The translations under genes were made by a program, and so were the position numbers. The notes below the pieces were generated by a model, which searched no databases, had not been told where the DNA came from, and was given only the letters and a program-made list of their open reading frames with translations. A DNA stretch of 64,000 nt from JACMLC01 sp963817025 (lineage in GTDB: Bacteria > Acidobacteriota > Blastocatellia > Pyrinomonadales > Pyrinomonadaceae), in NCBI GenBank assembly GCA_963817025.1, contig CAWFML010000004.1, positions 744,001-808,000 of the forward strand, in the 5' to 3' direction. Shown in pieces: positions 22,136 through 30,164 of this stretch. The stretch's first letter is position 1, and every line of letters begins with the position of its first letter.

Positions 22136-24955
22136 TTACGGGACGTAAGCTGAAGGGACAGGCACGTCGCCGGTTGCGCCGAACTGCTCGCCGCGCAAAG
22201 TGTTCGTCGTGCTCTGCAAGATATAGAACGTGTTCGCAGAGGGACGGAAGACTGCGACATCCCATTTGCCGTCGCCGTCATAATCTGCGGCCACAGGCAC
22301 ATCGCCTGTCGTCCCCCACGCAACTGACTTAAAGCTATTGTCAGAGCTTTGCACGTAATACCAGGCCCCCGTTGATGGTCTGTAGACAGCAATGTCTGTC
22401 TTGCCGTCTCCATCAAAGTCTGCGGCAATCGGCTTGTCTCCGCTCGTTCCCCACTGCTGGCCGACGATTCCACCGTCAGAGCTTCTGAGGACATAGAAGG
22501 TGCTGGCAGAGGGACGGAAGATAGCAAAGTCTGTCTTGCCGTCTCCGTCATAATCTCCCATCACAGGCACGTCTCCGCTCACGCCCCACTGCTGGCCGAC
22601 GATTGCGCCGTCAGAGCTTCTCAGGACGTAGAAAGCGCCCGCGCGATAGATAGAGATGTCGTATCTGCCGTCGCCGTCATAATCTCCGGGCGCGGGGATG
22701 TCACCGGCCTGTCCGAACTGGATGGCGGCAAACCCTGCGCTTGAGCGAAGCAGATACCATGTGCCATCGCGGAAGACTGCGACATCCGTTCTGCCGTCGC
22801 CGTCGTAATCAGCCGGAGCCAGTTTGTCTGTCGCCAGTCCGAAATAGACGGCTGTAAAACCTGCCTGCGAACCGGATATATACCAGTTGCCGTTTTCGGG
22901 ACGAAAGACGGAAATATCAGCCCGGCCATCGCCGTCAAAATCAAACAGGAGTCCGGCACGCACTAGATCATTGCTCTGCCGTTCAAACGCGCCGATGTCA
23001 GAGCCGTTGCCGCCCGCAGCATTCGGAATAGCCGGAAAGTCTACTGGACGCAAACTGCCGCGCTGGTCTGTGACGAGGGGCGACTCAAGCGCGTTGGCCG
23101 CATCAATCGCCGGACTCATGGGGCGCAGGGCATGTGTTCTGGTCAGGCCGCCGTTATTCGCCAGCGGAGCGAGCAGCGGGTCTATGTTCAGCAGGTTGCC
23201 GGTCGTCGTCCCCGTAATCGTCATGCCCAATGTCGTGCCAATCAGGTTGTAGCCCGTCGAGGTGAGTTCGCCGTTAAAATCCTGATACTGCGGCGTGCTG
23301 CCCCCAGTATTGCGCGCGATGATGCTATTGCGCGCGTTAACCGTGCTGGCGTTATTGCGCACGCCGCTTCCGGAAGGTGCCTGCGCTATATTGAAAGCGA
23401 TGGTGGCATGGGTCAGATTGATAGTGCCGCCGGAATTGACGGCAATGCCTCCTCCGGCACCGAAAGCGTAGTTACCGCTCACCGTTGAGTTAAGCAAGCT
23501 GACCGTGCCGCTCTGGTTTTGAATGCCGCCGCCAGCGCCGTTGCTTCGATTGCCGTTCAAGGTCGAGTTTGTCAAAGAGGTGGTTGCCGCGCCAGCGCTT
23601 AAGAAGACATTGAAGATGCCGCCGCCGCCGAATTTCGTGAAGTTATCGCTGATGGTCGTGTCCGTGATGCTGAAGGCATCGCGGTTATAGATGCCGCCGC
23701 CGAAACCGTTATTGGCAAAGTTGCTACTGATAATCGAACTCGCCACGCTCGTCGCGGGAAGTCCTGAGGGGCCGCCCGCACTATTATAAATCGCGCCGCC
23801 GTCTGTGTTTGCCATGTTGCCGCTCAGGGTTGAGCCGGTCACGGTCAGGCCGCCGGAAGTAAAGATACCAGCGCCGTTTGTCGAGCTGTTGTTCCTGATG
23901 ATAGCGCCTGTGACGATGGCTCTGCCAAAGTTTCTGAGGCCGCCCGCGCCTGTATTCCCGTTGACGGTCGAGTTCGTCAGCGTCAGCATTCCGTTGGAGT
24001 TACTCAAGCCGCCGCCCGTATTGTTGCTGATGATGGAGCCGGTGATCGAAGAAGTTCCGCTATTATGAATGCCGCCGCCACCGTTCGCAGTGTTGCCTGT
24101 GACGATGCAATTCGTCATCGTCATCGAGGCGAAAGGCCCGCTAATCGAGATGCCGCCGCCACTGATGTTAGTGGAAATCATGGAATTGTTGCTGACGGTT
24201 GAATTGATAATATTCAACGTCCCGTTGTCCAGCAGAATGCCTCCGGCAGAGATATTATTGCTGGTCGAACTGTTTCCGGTGATGGTCGAATTATTGATGT
24301 TGATGGTCACGGTTCCGAGGTGGCCGAGACCGCCCGCCTGAAATGCCGAACTGTTGCTCAGCGTGGCATTCGAGAACGTAAAGACAGAATCCGTCTCAAG
24401 ATAAATGCCGCCGCCGTAGTTGTTGAAGACGCCGCCGCCCATGCCGTTGCCGTTTGACATCGTCACTCCATCGACGGTCACATTCGCTTCCCTGCCGACG
24501 CGCAGCACGCGGCTCGTATTGCTGCCCGAAATCGTGAGCAGGTTCGCGCCCGTGCCGGTGATCGTGACTTTGCGCGTGTTGGCAATGAACAGCTCGCCGC
24601 TGGTCAAAGCAATTGTTTGCGGAGTGCCGAACAGGGCCGGGTCAAAGTTGATGAGACTTGCTTCGGCGTTCAGGTTCGCCGCCGCGACGGCTTCGCGCAG
24701 AGAGCAGTCTGCGTCGCACGCGCCGTCAAGCGTGTCGGCAGTCTTTGTCACTGTCAGCGTAAGCGGTGGCGGCAGGTCAAGCGAGCCGTCCGCGTTAAGG
24801 CGCGCGACGCGTTTACGCACGCCGCCGCCGATATCCACAAAGCCGCCGCCGAGGATGATTTTTCCGTCGGGCTGAACGGCAATCGCATAGACCGTATCCC
24901 CAAAGCCCGTGATGCCTGCTTCGTATAAAAGTAATGTCAAGAGTTCCATTCGCAT
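22136..24955 (-). CDS. Giant delta-60/beta-helix/FG-GAP protein, downstream part of a frameshifted gene
   Basis: This 939-codon frame continues the gene that starts at 25946. Its first 13 codons are frame overlap, and coding resumes at YEAGITGFGDTVYAIAVQPD. One last delta-60 repeat is followed by a CSLREAVAAAN-type domain and a right-handed beta-helix of about 450 residues (many repeats of N-S-T-[IV]-S-x-N). Six FG-GAP repeats follow (for example DYDGDGKTDFAIFRPSAS) with the tail VPVPSAYVP. Beta-helix domains of this kind are polysaccharide-binding or adhesive folds. The whole would be an extracellular protein of about 1270 residues. No independent ribosome-binding site is seen, so this part is probably not made alone unless the frameshift is an artefact. 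Confidence 0.8.
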   Translation of the reverse strand: MRMELLTLLLYEAGITGFGDTVYAIAVQPDGKIILGGGFVDIGGGVRKRVARLNADGSLDLPPPLTLTVTKTADTLDGACDADCSLREAVAAANLNAEASLINFDPALFGTPQTIALTSGELFIANTRKVTITGTGANLLTISGSNTSRVLRVGREANVTVDGVTMSNGNGMGGGVFNNYGGGIYLETDSVFTFSNATLSNSSAFQAGGLGHLGTVTININNSTITGNSSTSNNISAGGILLDNGTLNIINSTVSNNSMISTNISGGGISISGPFASMTMTNCIVTGNTANGGGGIHNSGTSSITGSIISNNTGGGLSNSNGMLTLTNSTVNGNTGAGGLRNFGRAIVTGAIIRNNSSTNGAGIFTSGGLTVTGSTLSGNMANTDGGAIYNSAGGPSGLPATSVASSIISSNFANNGFGGGIYNRDAFSITDTTISDNFTKFGGGGIFNVFLSAGAATTSLTNSTLNGNRSNGAGGGIQNQSGTVSLLNSTVSGNYAFGAGGGIAVNSGGTINLTHATIAFNIAQAPSGSGVRNNASTVNARNSIIARNTGGSTPQYQDFNGELTSTGYNLIGTTLGMTITGTTTGNLLNIDPLLAPLANNGGLTRTHALRPMSPAIDAANALESPLVTDQRGSLRPVDFPAIPNAAGGNGSDIGAFERQSNDLVRAGLLFDFDGDGRADISVFRPENGNWYISGSQAGFTAVYFGLATDKLAPADYDGDGRTDVAVFRDGTWYLLRSSAGFAAIQFGQAGDIPAPGDYDGDGRYDISIYRAGAFYVLRSSDGAIVGQQWGVSGDVPVMGDYDGDGKTDFAIFRPSASTFYVLRSSDGGIVGQQWGTSGDKPIAADFDGDGKTDIAVYRPSTGAWYYVQSSDNSFKSVAWGTTGDVPVAADYDGDGKWDVAVFRPSANTFYILQSTTNTLRGEQFGATGDVPVPSAYVP

Positions 24956-25946
24956 TCAGACGCGCCACATCGTTACGCGCCTGCCCGGCAATGCTGGAAA
25001 ACGAGCCGCCGACCATGACCTTTCCGTTCGGTTGGAGGGCGAGCGCCTCGATGAAGGTCGGGCCGGTAAAGCCAGGGTCTTGAAAAGATGTATCGAGCGA
25101 GCCGTCCGCGTTGAGCCGCGCCACGCGATTGCGCGCCTGACTGTTGACGGTCGTGAATTCTCCGCCGATGACAATCTTGCCGTCAGTTTGTATCACCAGA
25201 TCGTTGACGAAGCTATCCACGCTGGCGTTAAAGCTCGCGTCCACAGAACCGTCCGCATTGAGCCTTGCGACTCGCTGGCGCGCTGCTCCGCCGACCATCG
25301 TAAACGCGCCGCAGATAATAATTTTTCCGTCAGGCTGAACCGCTAACGCGCGTATAGCATCGCTCACATTCGCATCCTGAAAAGAAGTGTCGAGCGTGCC
25401 GTCCGTGTTGAGCCGCGCCACGCGACTGCGCGTCTGCCCGTCAACCTGTGTGAAATATCCGCCGATGAGAATCTTGCCGTCCGCTTGCAGGACGACATCA
25501 ATGACGGACGAATTCAGGTTCGGCGCAAAGCCCGTATCGAGCGTGCCGTTGGCATTAAGCCTTGCCAGCCCGACGCGGGTCTGCCCGCCCACGTTATTAA
25601 AAAGGCCGCCGATGATGACCTTCCCGTCCGTCTGACGCGCCAGCGCATAGACATCATCATTCGAGGAGACTCCGGTCACGTTCGGGTCTTGAAAAGAAGC
25701 GTCGAGCGTGCCGTTGGCATTGAGCCGCGCAGCTTTGGCGTGCGCCTGCCCGCCGACGTTAAGAAAATCTCCGCCGGTGAGAATCCGCCCGTCCGGCTGC
25801 AAGACTAAATCCCACACTGTGAAGTCCACGTTCGGGTCTAAGAAGCCCGCCGACTGCGCACGCGCTTCAAAGCCGGTCAGGAAAGAGAACACAAAGAGCC
25901 AGACGAGGCTCAACACAAAAATATTCCTTGTCTTACTTGATTGCAT
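24813..25946 (-). CDS. Giant secreted delta-60 repeat protein, upstream part of a frameshifted gene
   Basis: A 377-codon frame. A signal peptide is visible (LSLVWLFVFSFLTGFEARAQ). It is followed by about six delta-60 repeats of the type LQPDGRILTGGDFLNVGGQ ... RLNANGTLDASFQ, a beta-propeller-like repeat common in secreted proteins of this group. The homology runs to LNANGTLDITF, after which the frame reads unrelated residues (IRSRHHGLWGYG) up to a stop. The expected continuation is in the +1 frame (YEAGITGFGDTV) of the neighbouring feature. Joining them needs the loss of one base near 24925-24930 at the run CTTTTATAC. A true frameshift mutation or a sequence error is more likely than programmed frameshifting. 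Confidence 0.8.
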   Translation of the reverse strand: MQSSKTRNIFVLSLVWLFVFSFLTGFEARAQSAGFLDPNVDFTVWDLVLQPDGRILTGGDFLNVGGQAHAKAARLNANGTLDASFQDPNVTGVSSNDDVYALARQTDGKVIIGGLFNNVGGQTRVGLARLNANGTLDTGFAPNLNSSVIDVVLQADGKILIGGYFTQVDGQTRSRVARLNTDGTLDTSFQDANVSDAIRALAVQPDGKIIICGAFTMVGGAARQRVARLNADGSVDASFNASVDSFVNDLVIQTDGKIVIGGEFTTVNSQARNRVARLNADGSLDTSFQDPGFTGPTFIEALALQPNGKVMVGGSFSSIAGQARNDVARLNANGTLDITFIRSRHHGLWGYGLCDCRSARRKNHPRRRLCGYRRRRA

Positions 25947-26138
25947 TAGATGATTAACTACCTTTGTCTTTAGATTTTAGAAGGTCGGCTGAATGTGCGC
26001 TTTGTAAAGCGAAGATACAGGGAAAATAAAGAGGATAACAGCCCTCAGACAACTGTACGAGGGCGTAAGATTACACTACTTCTTTGAAGGTTGCCAGAGC
26101 GCGTAGGATTTCTCAAAGTTCCCGGCTCGTTCCAGTAT

Positions 26139-26270
26139 AGCGGATTACAATTGCATGCGCCCTGCCTGAGGGTCGGGCTACTGCCCCTGTACTATCGCTC
26201 ACGGGGCTGTAGCCCGACCCTCAGGCAGGGCGCATCAGGTCTCACTCATTCGCTAATAACTATAATAGTT
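26139..26270 (+). repeat. GCGCCCT-family palindromic element, copy 1
   Basis: A stem of more than 30 bp (GCGCCCTGCCTGAGGGTCGG with its complement) is set between conserved asymmetric flanks (TTGCATGC on the left; GCGCATCAGGT and TCGCTAATA on the right). A second copy in the opposite direction lies at 54930-55071. The apex sequence between the stems is inverted between the two copies. It sits in the gap 25947-26425, which has no gene before the cysteine-rich peptide. Confidence 0.85.
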
Positions 26271-26307
26271 CGCTTTGAGATAGTGGAGAATGAGTGGCAC
26301 GAAAGAA

Positions 26308-26336
26308 GTTCGCGCAAAGGCGCAAAGGCGCAAATC
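26308..26336 (+). repeat. Single CGCAAAGG repeat arm
   Basis: TTCGCGCAAAGGCGCAAAGG is present as one arm only, without its partner. It lies directly upstream of the -35 box at 26339. Confidence 0.7.
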
Positions 26337-26338
26337 TC

Positions 26339-26368
26339 TTGACACGTCTCTTGCAGATAAAGTATAGA
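26339..26368 (+). promoter_or_regulatory. Promoter of the cysteine-rich protein gene
   Basis: TTGACA (26339-26344) and TATAGA (26363-26368) are 18 bp apart and lie about 60 bp before the start codon. The same stretch also reads TGACACG-N4-TTGCA, one base away from a sigma-54 site, but the second G at -24 is A, so a sigma-70-type promoter is preferred. Confidence 0.6.
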
Positions 26369-26425
26369 GCACTCATCCGGCATCTTCACCATTGAACTTA
26401 ACTTGACTGCCAACTGGAGAAGCTC

Positions 26426-26707
26426 ATGAAACTCACAAGAAAAATCGCTCTGCTGTTCATCCTCTTCGCTGCCTTTTTAGTCGTTTCACAAAAACCTCTG
26501 CGCGCAGATTTTGACTGCCAGCAGCAGTGCAACTATGAAGCTTATTTATGCGAACTCGGTCCGACACAGGAGCGTGAGCAATGTTTGATTATTTGCGACA
26601 CCTATCCGCAGTGGTCTGGATGTGTTAATTATTGCCAGTCTAATTATGAAGCTGCAATAGCGCCTTGTGCAGATGCATACCAAACCTGTCTCGGTAATTG
26701 CCCTTAG
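26426..26707 (+). CDS. Small secreted ten-cysteine protein
   Basis: A 93-residue protein. A signal peptide is visible at 1-28 (KIALLFILFAAFLVVSQKPL, cleavage near RA-DF). The mature part of about 65 residues contains ten cysteines arranged in pairs (DCQQQCNYEAYLC, QCLIIC, GCVNYC, then PCADAYQTCLGNC). Five disulfides would be possible. GGAG lies 7 bp before the ATG, and a strong promoter lies upstream, so it is a real gene. I do not recognise the family. The even cysteine number and repeated C-x3-C or C-x3-4-C spacing suggest a helical-hairpin, disulfide-stapled fold. The neighbouring tldD-pmbA pair processes peptides in other bacteria, but a link is speculative. Confidence 0.8.
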   Translation: MKLTRKIALLFILFAAFLVVSQKPLRADFDCQQQCNYEAYLCELGPTQEREQCLIICDTYPQWSGCVNYCQSNYEAAIAPCADAYQTCLGNCP

Positions 26708-26734
26708 CCTCTGACTGAATAGAAAGCTCTTACT

Positions 26735-26783
26735 GGTAAGCCCCAAAGGGACGGCATACATTTGTCGGCCCTTTGGGGCTTTG
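26735..26783 (+). terminator. AGCCCC-type hairpin after the cysteine-rich gene
   Basis: AAGCCCCAAAGGGACGGCAT and GTCGGCCCTTTGGGGCTTTG form a long imperfect stem. It lies 28 bp past the stop and before the tldD promoter. It is a diverged relative of the AGCCCCGGAGGGGCGGCATA hairpins at 10067-10249 and could terminate the upstream transcript. Confidence 0.6.
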
Positions 26784-26811
26784 CAACTAACCACCCTGTT
26801 TCGCGTATAAT
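26781..26811 (+). promoter_or_regulatory. Promoter of tldD-pmbA
   Basis: TATAAT at 26806-26811 is a perfect -10 box. The best -35 candidate is TTGCAA at 26781-26786 with a long 19-bp spacer. A leader of about 57 nt leads to the tldD start with GGGAG at the Shine-Dalgarno position. Confidence 0.5.
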
Positions 26812-26875
26812 CAAAATCGTCCCTCTTTATAAATCAAACACGAGACAGCTCTACACAGGTTTGGGAGAATAATTT

Positions 26876-28354
26876 ATGAAAGATATGGCAGATGTCGCTC
26901 TGAATGTCGCACGGCAGCGCGGCGCATCCTACGCAGACATACGCATCAGCCGGACTTTGAACCAGTTCGTCAACACGCGCGAAAAGATCGTGCAGAACGT
27001 GACCAACACAGAGACCTACGGCTTTGGCGTGAGAGTGCTGGTTGACGGCGCGTGGGGATTCTCTGCTTCGAGCAAGATGGAGAAGGCCGAGATAGAGAAG
27101 GTCGCAGACCGCGCAGTCTCCATCGCCAAAGCCAACAAGGTGATTTCGCGCAACCGCGTCGAACTCGTTCCGGTCGAAAAATATCCGGACGCGAAATTCT
27201 CGACGCCGGTCAAGCAAGACCCCTTCACGGTCTCGCTCTCTGAGAAAGCAGACTATCTCTTAAAGGTCAACGCCGAAGCGATGAAGATCAAAGGGCCGGG
27301 GCCGATGTTCGTCAACAGCGGGATGTTCTTTACCAAAGAGGAAAAGTATTTCGCTTCGACCGAAGGCTCTTATATCACGCAGACGCTGATTCGCTCGTGG
27401 CCCAATTTCAATATCACGTCGGTCAACCCGCTGACCGGAACATTCGAGCAGCGCAGCAACCTCGGCTCGCCCGTCGGCAAAGGCTATGAAGTCGTCGCCG
27501 AATACGACCTCATCAATGAAGCCCCGCGCGCAGCCGAAGAAGCCGTCAAGAAGCACACGGCCAAATCCGTCGAGCCGGGACGCAAAGACCTCGTGCTGCA
27601 CCCGACGCACCTCTGGCTCACGATTCACGAATCCGTCGGCCATCCGACAGAGCTTGATAGAGTGCTCGGCTATGAAGCCAACTTCGCGGGGACTTCTTTC
27701 GCCACGCGCGAGAAGCTTGGAGACAAGGTGCATCCATACGGCTCGAAATTCGTCAACATCAAGGGCGATAAGACGCAAGCGAACGGGCTGGCGACCTGCG
27801 GTTGGGACGACGACGGCGTGAAGACTACGGAGTGGGACATCATCAAAGACGGCGTGCTCGTCAGCTATCAAACCGTGCGCGACAACGCCGCCGTCATCGG
27901 CCTCAAGCGTTCTCACGGCGCGGCCTATGCGGATAGCTGGGGCAGCGTCGCTTTTCAGAGAATGCCGAACGTCAGTTTGCAGCCCGCCGCAGGCAATCAG
28001 AAAATCAGCGAAGATGATTTGATTGCAGATGTGAAGGACGGAATTTATATAGAGGGCGACGGCTCGTTCTCGATTGACCAGCAGCGTTACAATTTTCAGT
28101 TTGGCGGGCAGGTCTTCTGGGAAATCAAAAACGGCAAAAAGGTCGGACTCCTGCGCGATGTCGCTTATCAATCGCGGACGCCGGATTTCTGGAACGCCTG
28201 TGACGGCATCGGCTCCAAAGAGTCTTACATGCTCGGCGGCTCATACTTTGACGGCAAGGGCGAGCCGGGACAGATCAACGCTGTCTCGCATGGCTGCCCG
28301 CCCGCGCGGTTTCGCCAGATCAACGTCATCAATACGGGGAGGAAGATCAAATGA
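26876..28354 (+). CDS. tldD: TldD-type metalloprotease subunit
   Basis: A 492-residue TldD-family protein. The zinc motif HESVGHPTE (HExxxHxxE) is at residues 251-259, so this is the catalytic half of a TldD/TldE heterodimer, which degrades or matures peptides threaded into its cavity. Other family landmarks are ASYADIRISRTLNQFVNTRE near the N-terminus, VRVLVDGAWGFSA, and the glycine-rich C-terminus IGSKESYMLGGSYFDGKG. No Tat or Sec signal is visible, so it acts in the cytoplasm. Its stop overlaps the start of the next gene by four bases (ATGA). Known substrates elsewhere are microcin B17, the antitoxin CcdA and some RiPPs; here the substrate is unknown. Confidence 0.93.
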   Translation: MKDMADVALNVARQRGASYADIRISRTLNQFVNTREKIVQNVTNTETYGFGVRVLVDGAWGFSASSKMEKAEIEKVADRAVSIAKANKVISRNRVELVPVEKYPDAKFSTPVKQDPFTVSLSEKADYLLKVNAEAMKIKGPGPMFVNSGMFFTKEEKYFASTEGSYITQTLIRSWPNFNITSVNPLTGTFEQRSNLGSPVGKGYEVVAEYDLINEAPRAAEEAVKKHTAKSVEPGRKDLVLHPTHLWLTIHESVGHPTELDRVLGYEANFAGTSFATREKLGDKVHPYGSKFVNIKGDKTQANGLATCGWDDDGVKTTEWDIIKDGVLVSYQTVRDNAAVIGLKRSHGAAYADSWGSVAFQRMPNVSLQPAAGNQKISEDDLIADVKDGIYIEGDGSFSIDQQRYNFQFGGQVFWEIKNGKKVGLLRDVAYQSRTPDFWNACDGIGSKESYMLGGSYFDGKGEPGQINAVSHGCPPARFRQINVINTGRKIK

Positions 28355-29697
28355 CAATGCTTTCACGCAGCGAGGCCGAAGCCCTGCTCAAAAAAGTTCT
28401 GGCCTTCTCGAAAGCCGATGAGCTGGCGGCGACCCTGAACGGAGGACGCGCGGCCAACACGCGCTTTGGCGTCAACTCCGCCAACACCAACGGCGACACG
28501 GACAATCTGACGCTCGGCGTCAACGCTCACTTCGGCCAGAAGGGCGGCGTGGCGACGACCAACACGCTTGATGATGCCGGGCTGGAAAGAGTCGTGCGCG
28601 CGGCGGAAGAGATAGCGAAGCTCAGGCCGGATGACCCGGAGCAGATGCCCTTTCTCGAAAAGCAGAAGTATGAAGAGGTCGCGGGCGGCTTTGACGAAGC
28701 GACGTATAACGCGGATGCCAAGATGCGCGCCAACGGCATCGCGCAAACGATAGACCCTGCACGCGCCAAAGGCTTAGTCGCCGCAGGCATCTTTGATAAT
28801 CAGGGCGGGTTTACGGCGCAGGCCAACACGCGCGGCAACTTCGGCTACACGATTAATTCTCAGGCGTCCTACACGACGACCGTGCGGACTGCGGACGGGC
28901 AAGGCTCCGGCTGGGCCTCCGCCATGTCGCACCGGATACGCGATATAGATGCCGCCAGCGTCGGTGCGCGCTCGATTGAAAAGGCTGAAAAGTCGCAGAA
29001 GCCCCTCGCCATCGAGCCGGGCAAGTACACAGTCATTCTTGAGCCGAATGCTGTCGGCGATCTGGTCTCGAACATGATATTTTTCTTCGGCGCGCGTCAG
29101 GCGGACGAGGGCCGCTCGTTCCTCTCGAAAAAGGGCGGCGGCAATCTGTTGGGCGAAAAGCTGTTTGGCGACGAGGTCAATATCTACACAGACCCGAATT
29201 ATCCGAATGCTCCGGGCGCTCCGTTTGACGGCGCGGGCCTGCCCGCACGGCGCATGGATTTTATCAAGGGCGGCGTCGTTAAGAATCTGAACTACAATCG
29301 CTACTGGGCCAAAAAGCAGGGCAAAGAGCCGACGCCGTTTCCGACTAACCTGATTATCGAAGGCGGCAAGACTTCGATTGACGAGATGATTGCCTCTACG
29401 GAGCGCGGCATACTGGTAACGCGGCTCTGGTACATACGCCTCGTTGACCCGCAGAGCGTGCTCTACACGGGCCTCACGCGCGACGGCACGTTCCTCATCG
29501 AAAAAGGGCGCATCAAATCTGCGATTAAAAATTTCAGATTTAACGAAACGCCCGTCAAGATGCTCAACAACGTAGAGGCCATGTCGCCCGTCACGCGCAT
29601 CACAGGCTCTGAGCGCGTCGGCGACGGTTTTCCCGTGCTCGCGCCCGCCATCAAGGTGCGCGAGTTCGAGTTCACCAGTTTGTCCGATGCGATTTAA
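28351..29697 (+). CDS. pmbA: TldE/PmbA-type metalloprotease partner
   Basis: A 448-residue protein of the PmbA/TldE half of the same family. It lacks a complete HExxxHxxE motif, as expected for the non-catalytic subunit. It shows the family sequence NFGYTINSQASYTTTVRTAD in the middle, the RSIEKAEKSQKPLAIEPGKY segment and the C-terminal SGxTRDGTFLIEKGRI-like stretch (GLTRDGTFLIEKGRIKSAIK). It is translationally coupled to tldD by a four-base overlap, which ensures equal synthesis of both subunits. Its start ATGACAATGCTT allows initiation at the first or second Met; the first, overlapping one is chosen. Confidence 0.92.
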   Translation: MTMLSRSEAEALLKKVLAFSKADELAATLNGGRAANTRFGVNSANTNGDTDNLTLGVNAHFGQKGGVATTNTLDDAGLERVVRAAEEIAKLRPDDPEQMPFLEKQKYEEVAGGFDEATYNADAKMRANGIAQTIDPARAKGLVAAGIFDNQGGFTAQANTRGNFGYTINSQASYTTTVRTADGQGSGWASAMSHRIRDIDAASVGARSIEKAEKSQKPLAIEPGKYTVILEPNAVGDLVSNMIFFFGARQADEGRSFLSKKGGGNLLGEKLFGDEVNIYTDPNYPNAPGAPFDGAGLPARRMDFIKGGVVKNLNYNRYWAKKQGKEPTPFPTNLIIEGGKTSIDEMIASTERGILVTRLWYIRLVDPQSVLYTGLTRDGTFLIEKGRIKSAIKNFRFNETPVKMLNNVEAMSPVTRITGSERVGDGFPVLAPAIKVREFEFTSLSDAI

Positions 29698-29716
29698 AAG
29701 AGCAGTTCAAACATGC

Positions 29717-29821
29717 TCAACTCTTTGCGCCTTATCTCTTAACTTTGCGCCTTTGCGCGAAACACCAACGTTTCACGCAAAGGCGCGAAGAAAGAAAAAC
29801 TCAAGGCGCAAAGAGTTGAAG
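29717..29821. repeat. CGCAAAGG-family palindrome, tail-to-tail
   Basis: Outer arms TCAACTCTTTGCGCCTT and AAGGCGCAAAGAGTTGA are perfect 17-bp complements. The inner arms CTTTGCGCGAAAC and GTTTCACGCAAAG meet over a 7-base loop. It follows pmbA and may terminate it. The remaining gap to 30164 holds the sigma-54-type site and a leader. Confidence 0.85.
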
Positions 29822-29972
29822 AACATGATAGCTTGAGTTTTGATATGCGGGCGCGTTTGGTGTTACACGATGAAACATAGATTGCGGCTGTTGCATGCGT
29901 GTGGTACATCACTTTCCTCTGCTGTTTCTCTCGACTTCAACAAATCCAACCGAAACCAGTTTATAAAAAAGC

Positions 29973-29986
29973 GGCACGGTGCTTGC
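29973..29986 (+). promoter_or_regulatory. Sigma-54-type -24/-12 promoter of the delta-60/FG-GAP gene
   Basis: CGGCACGGTGCTTGCACTA has GG at 29973-29974 and GC at 29985-29986 with ten bases between. It differs at only two of 19 positions from the site in front of the FG-GAP gene at 9608. Transcription would begin near 29998, giving a leader of about 165 nt. Confidence 0.75.
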
Positions 29987-30164
29987 ACTAACGGGCTATG
30001 ATATTGGCCCGGAAGAGCGGCTGACCCGGCTTACGGCCAGCAGCGCGCTTTGCTTTTGTCTCTTGGCCCTGTCAAATCACTTTCTTCAACCGAATCGTAT
30101 CTTTCCGATTTAAGTCGAGACTGTTCTCGAAATATTGATTCATCCTGCAAAAGGGGTAAATAGC

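Noticed and set aside
26340..26355. Sigma-54 site before the cysteine-rich gene
   Set aside because: TGACACG-N4-TTGCA lacks the second G at -24, and a good TTGACA/TATAGA pair covers the same place.
27260..28171. Long open frame of 303 codons opposite tldD
   Set aside because: It lies fully antisense to a gene with clear family motifs; codon bias of the GC-rich gene keeps the opposite frame open.
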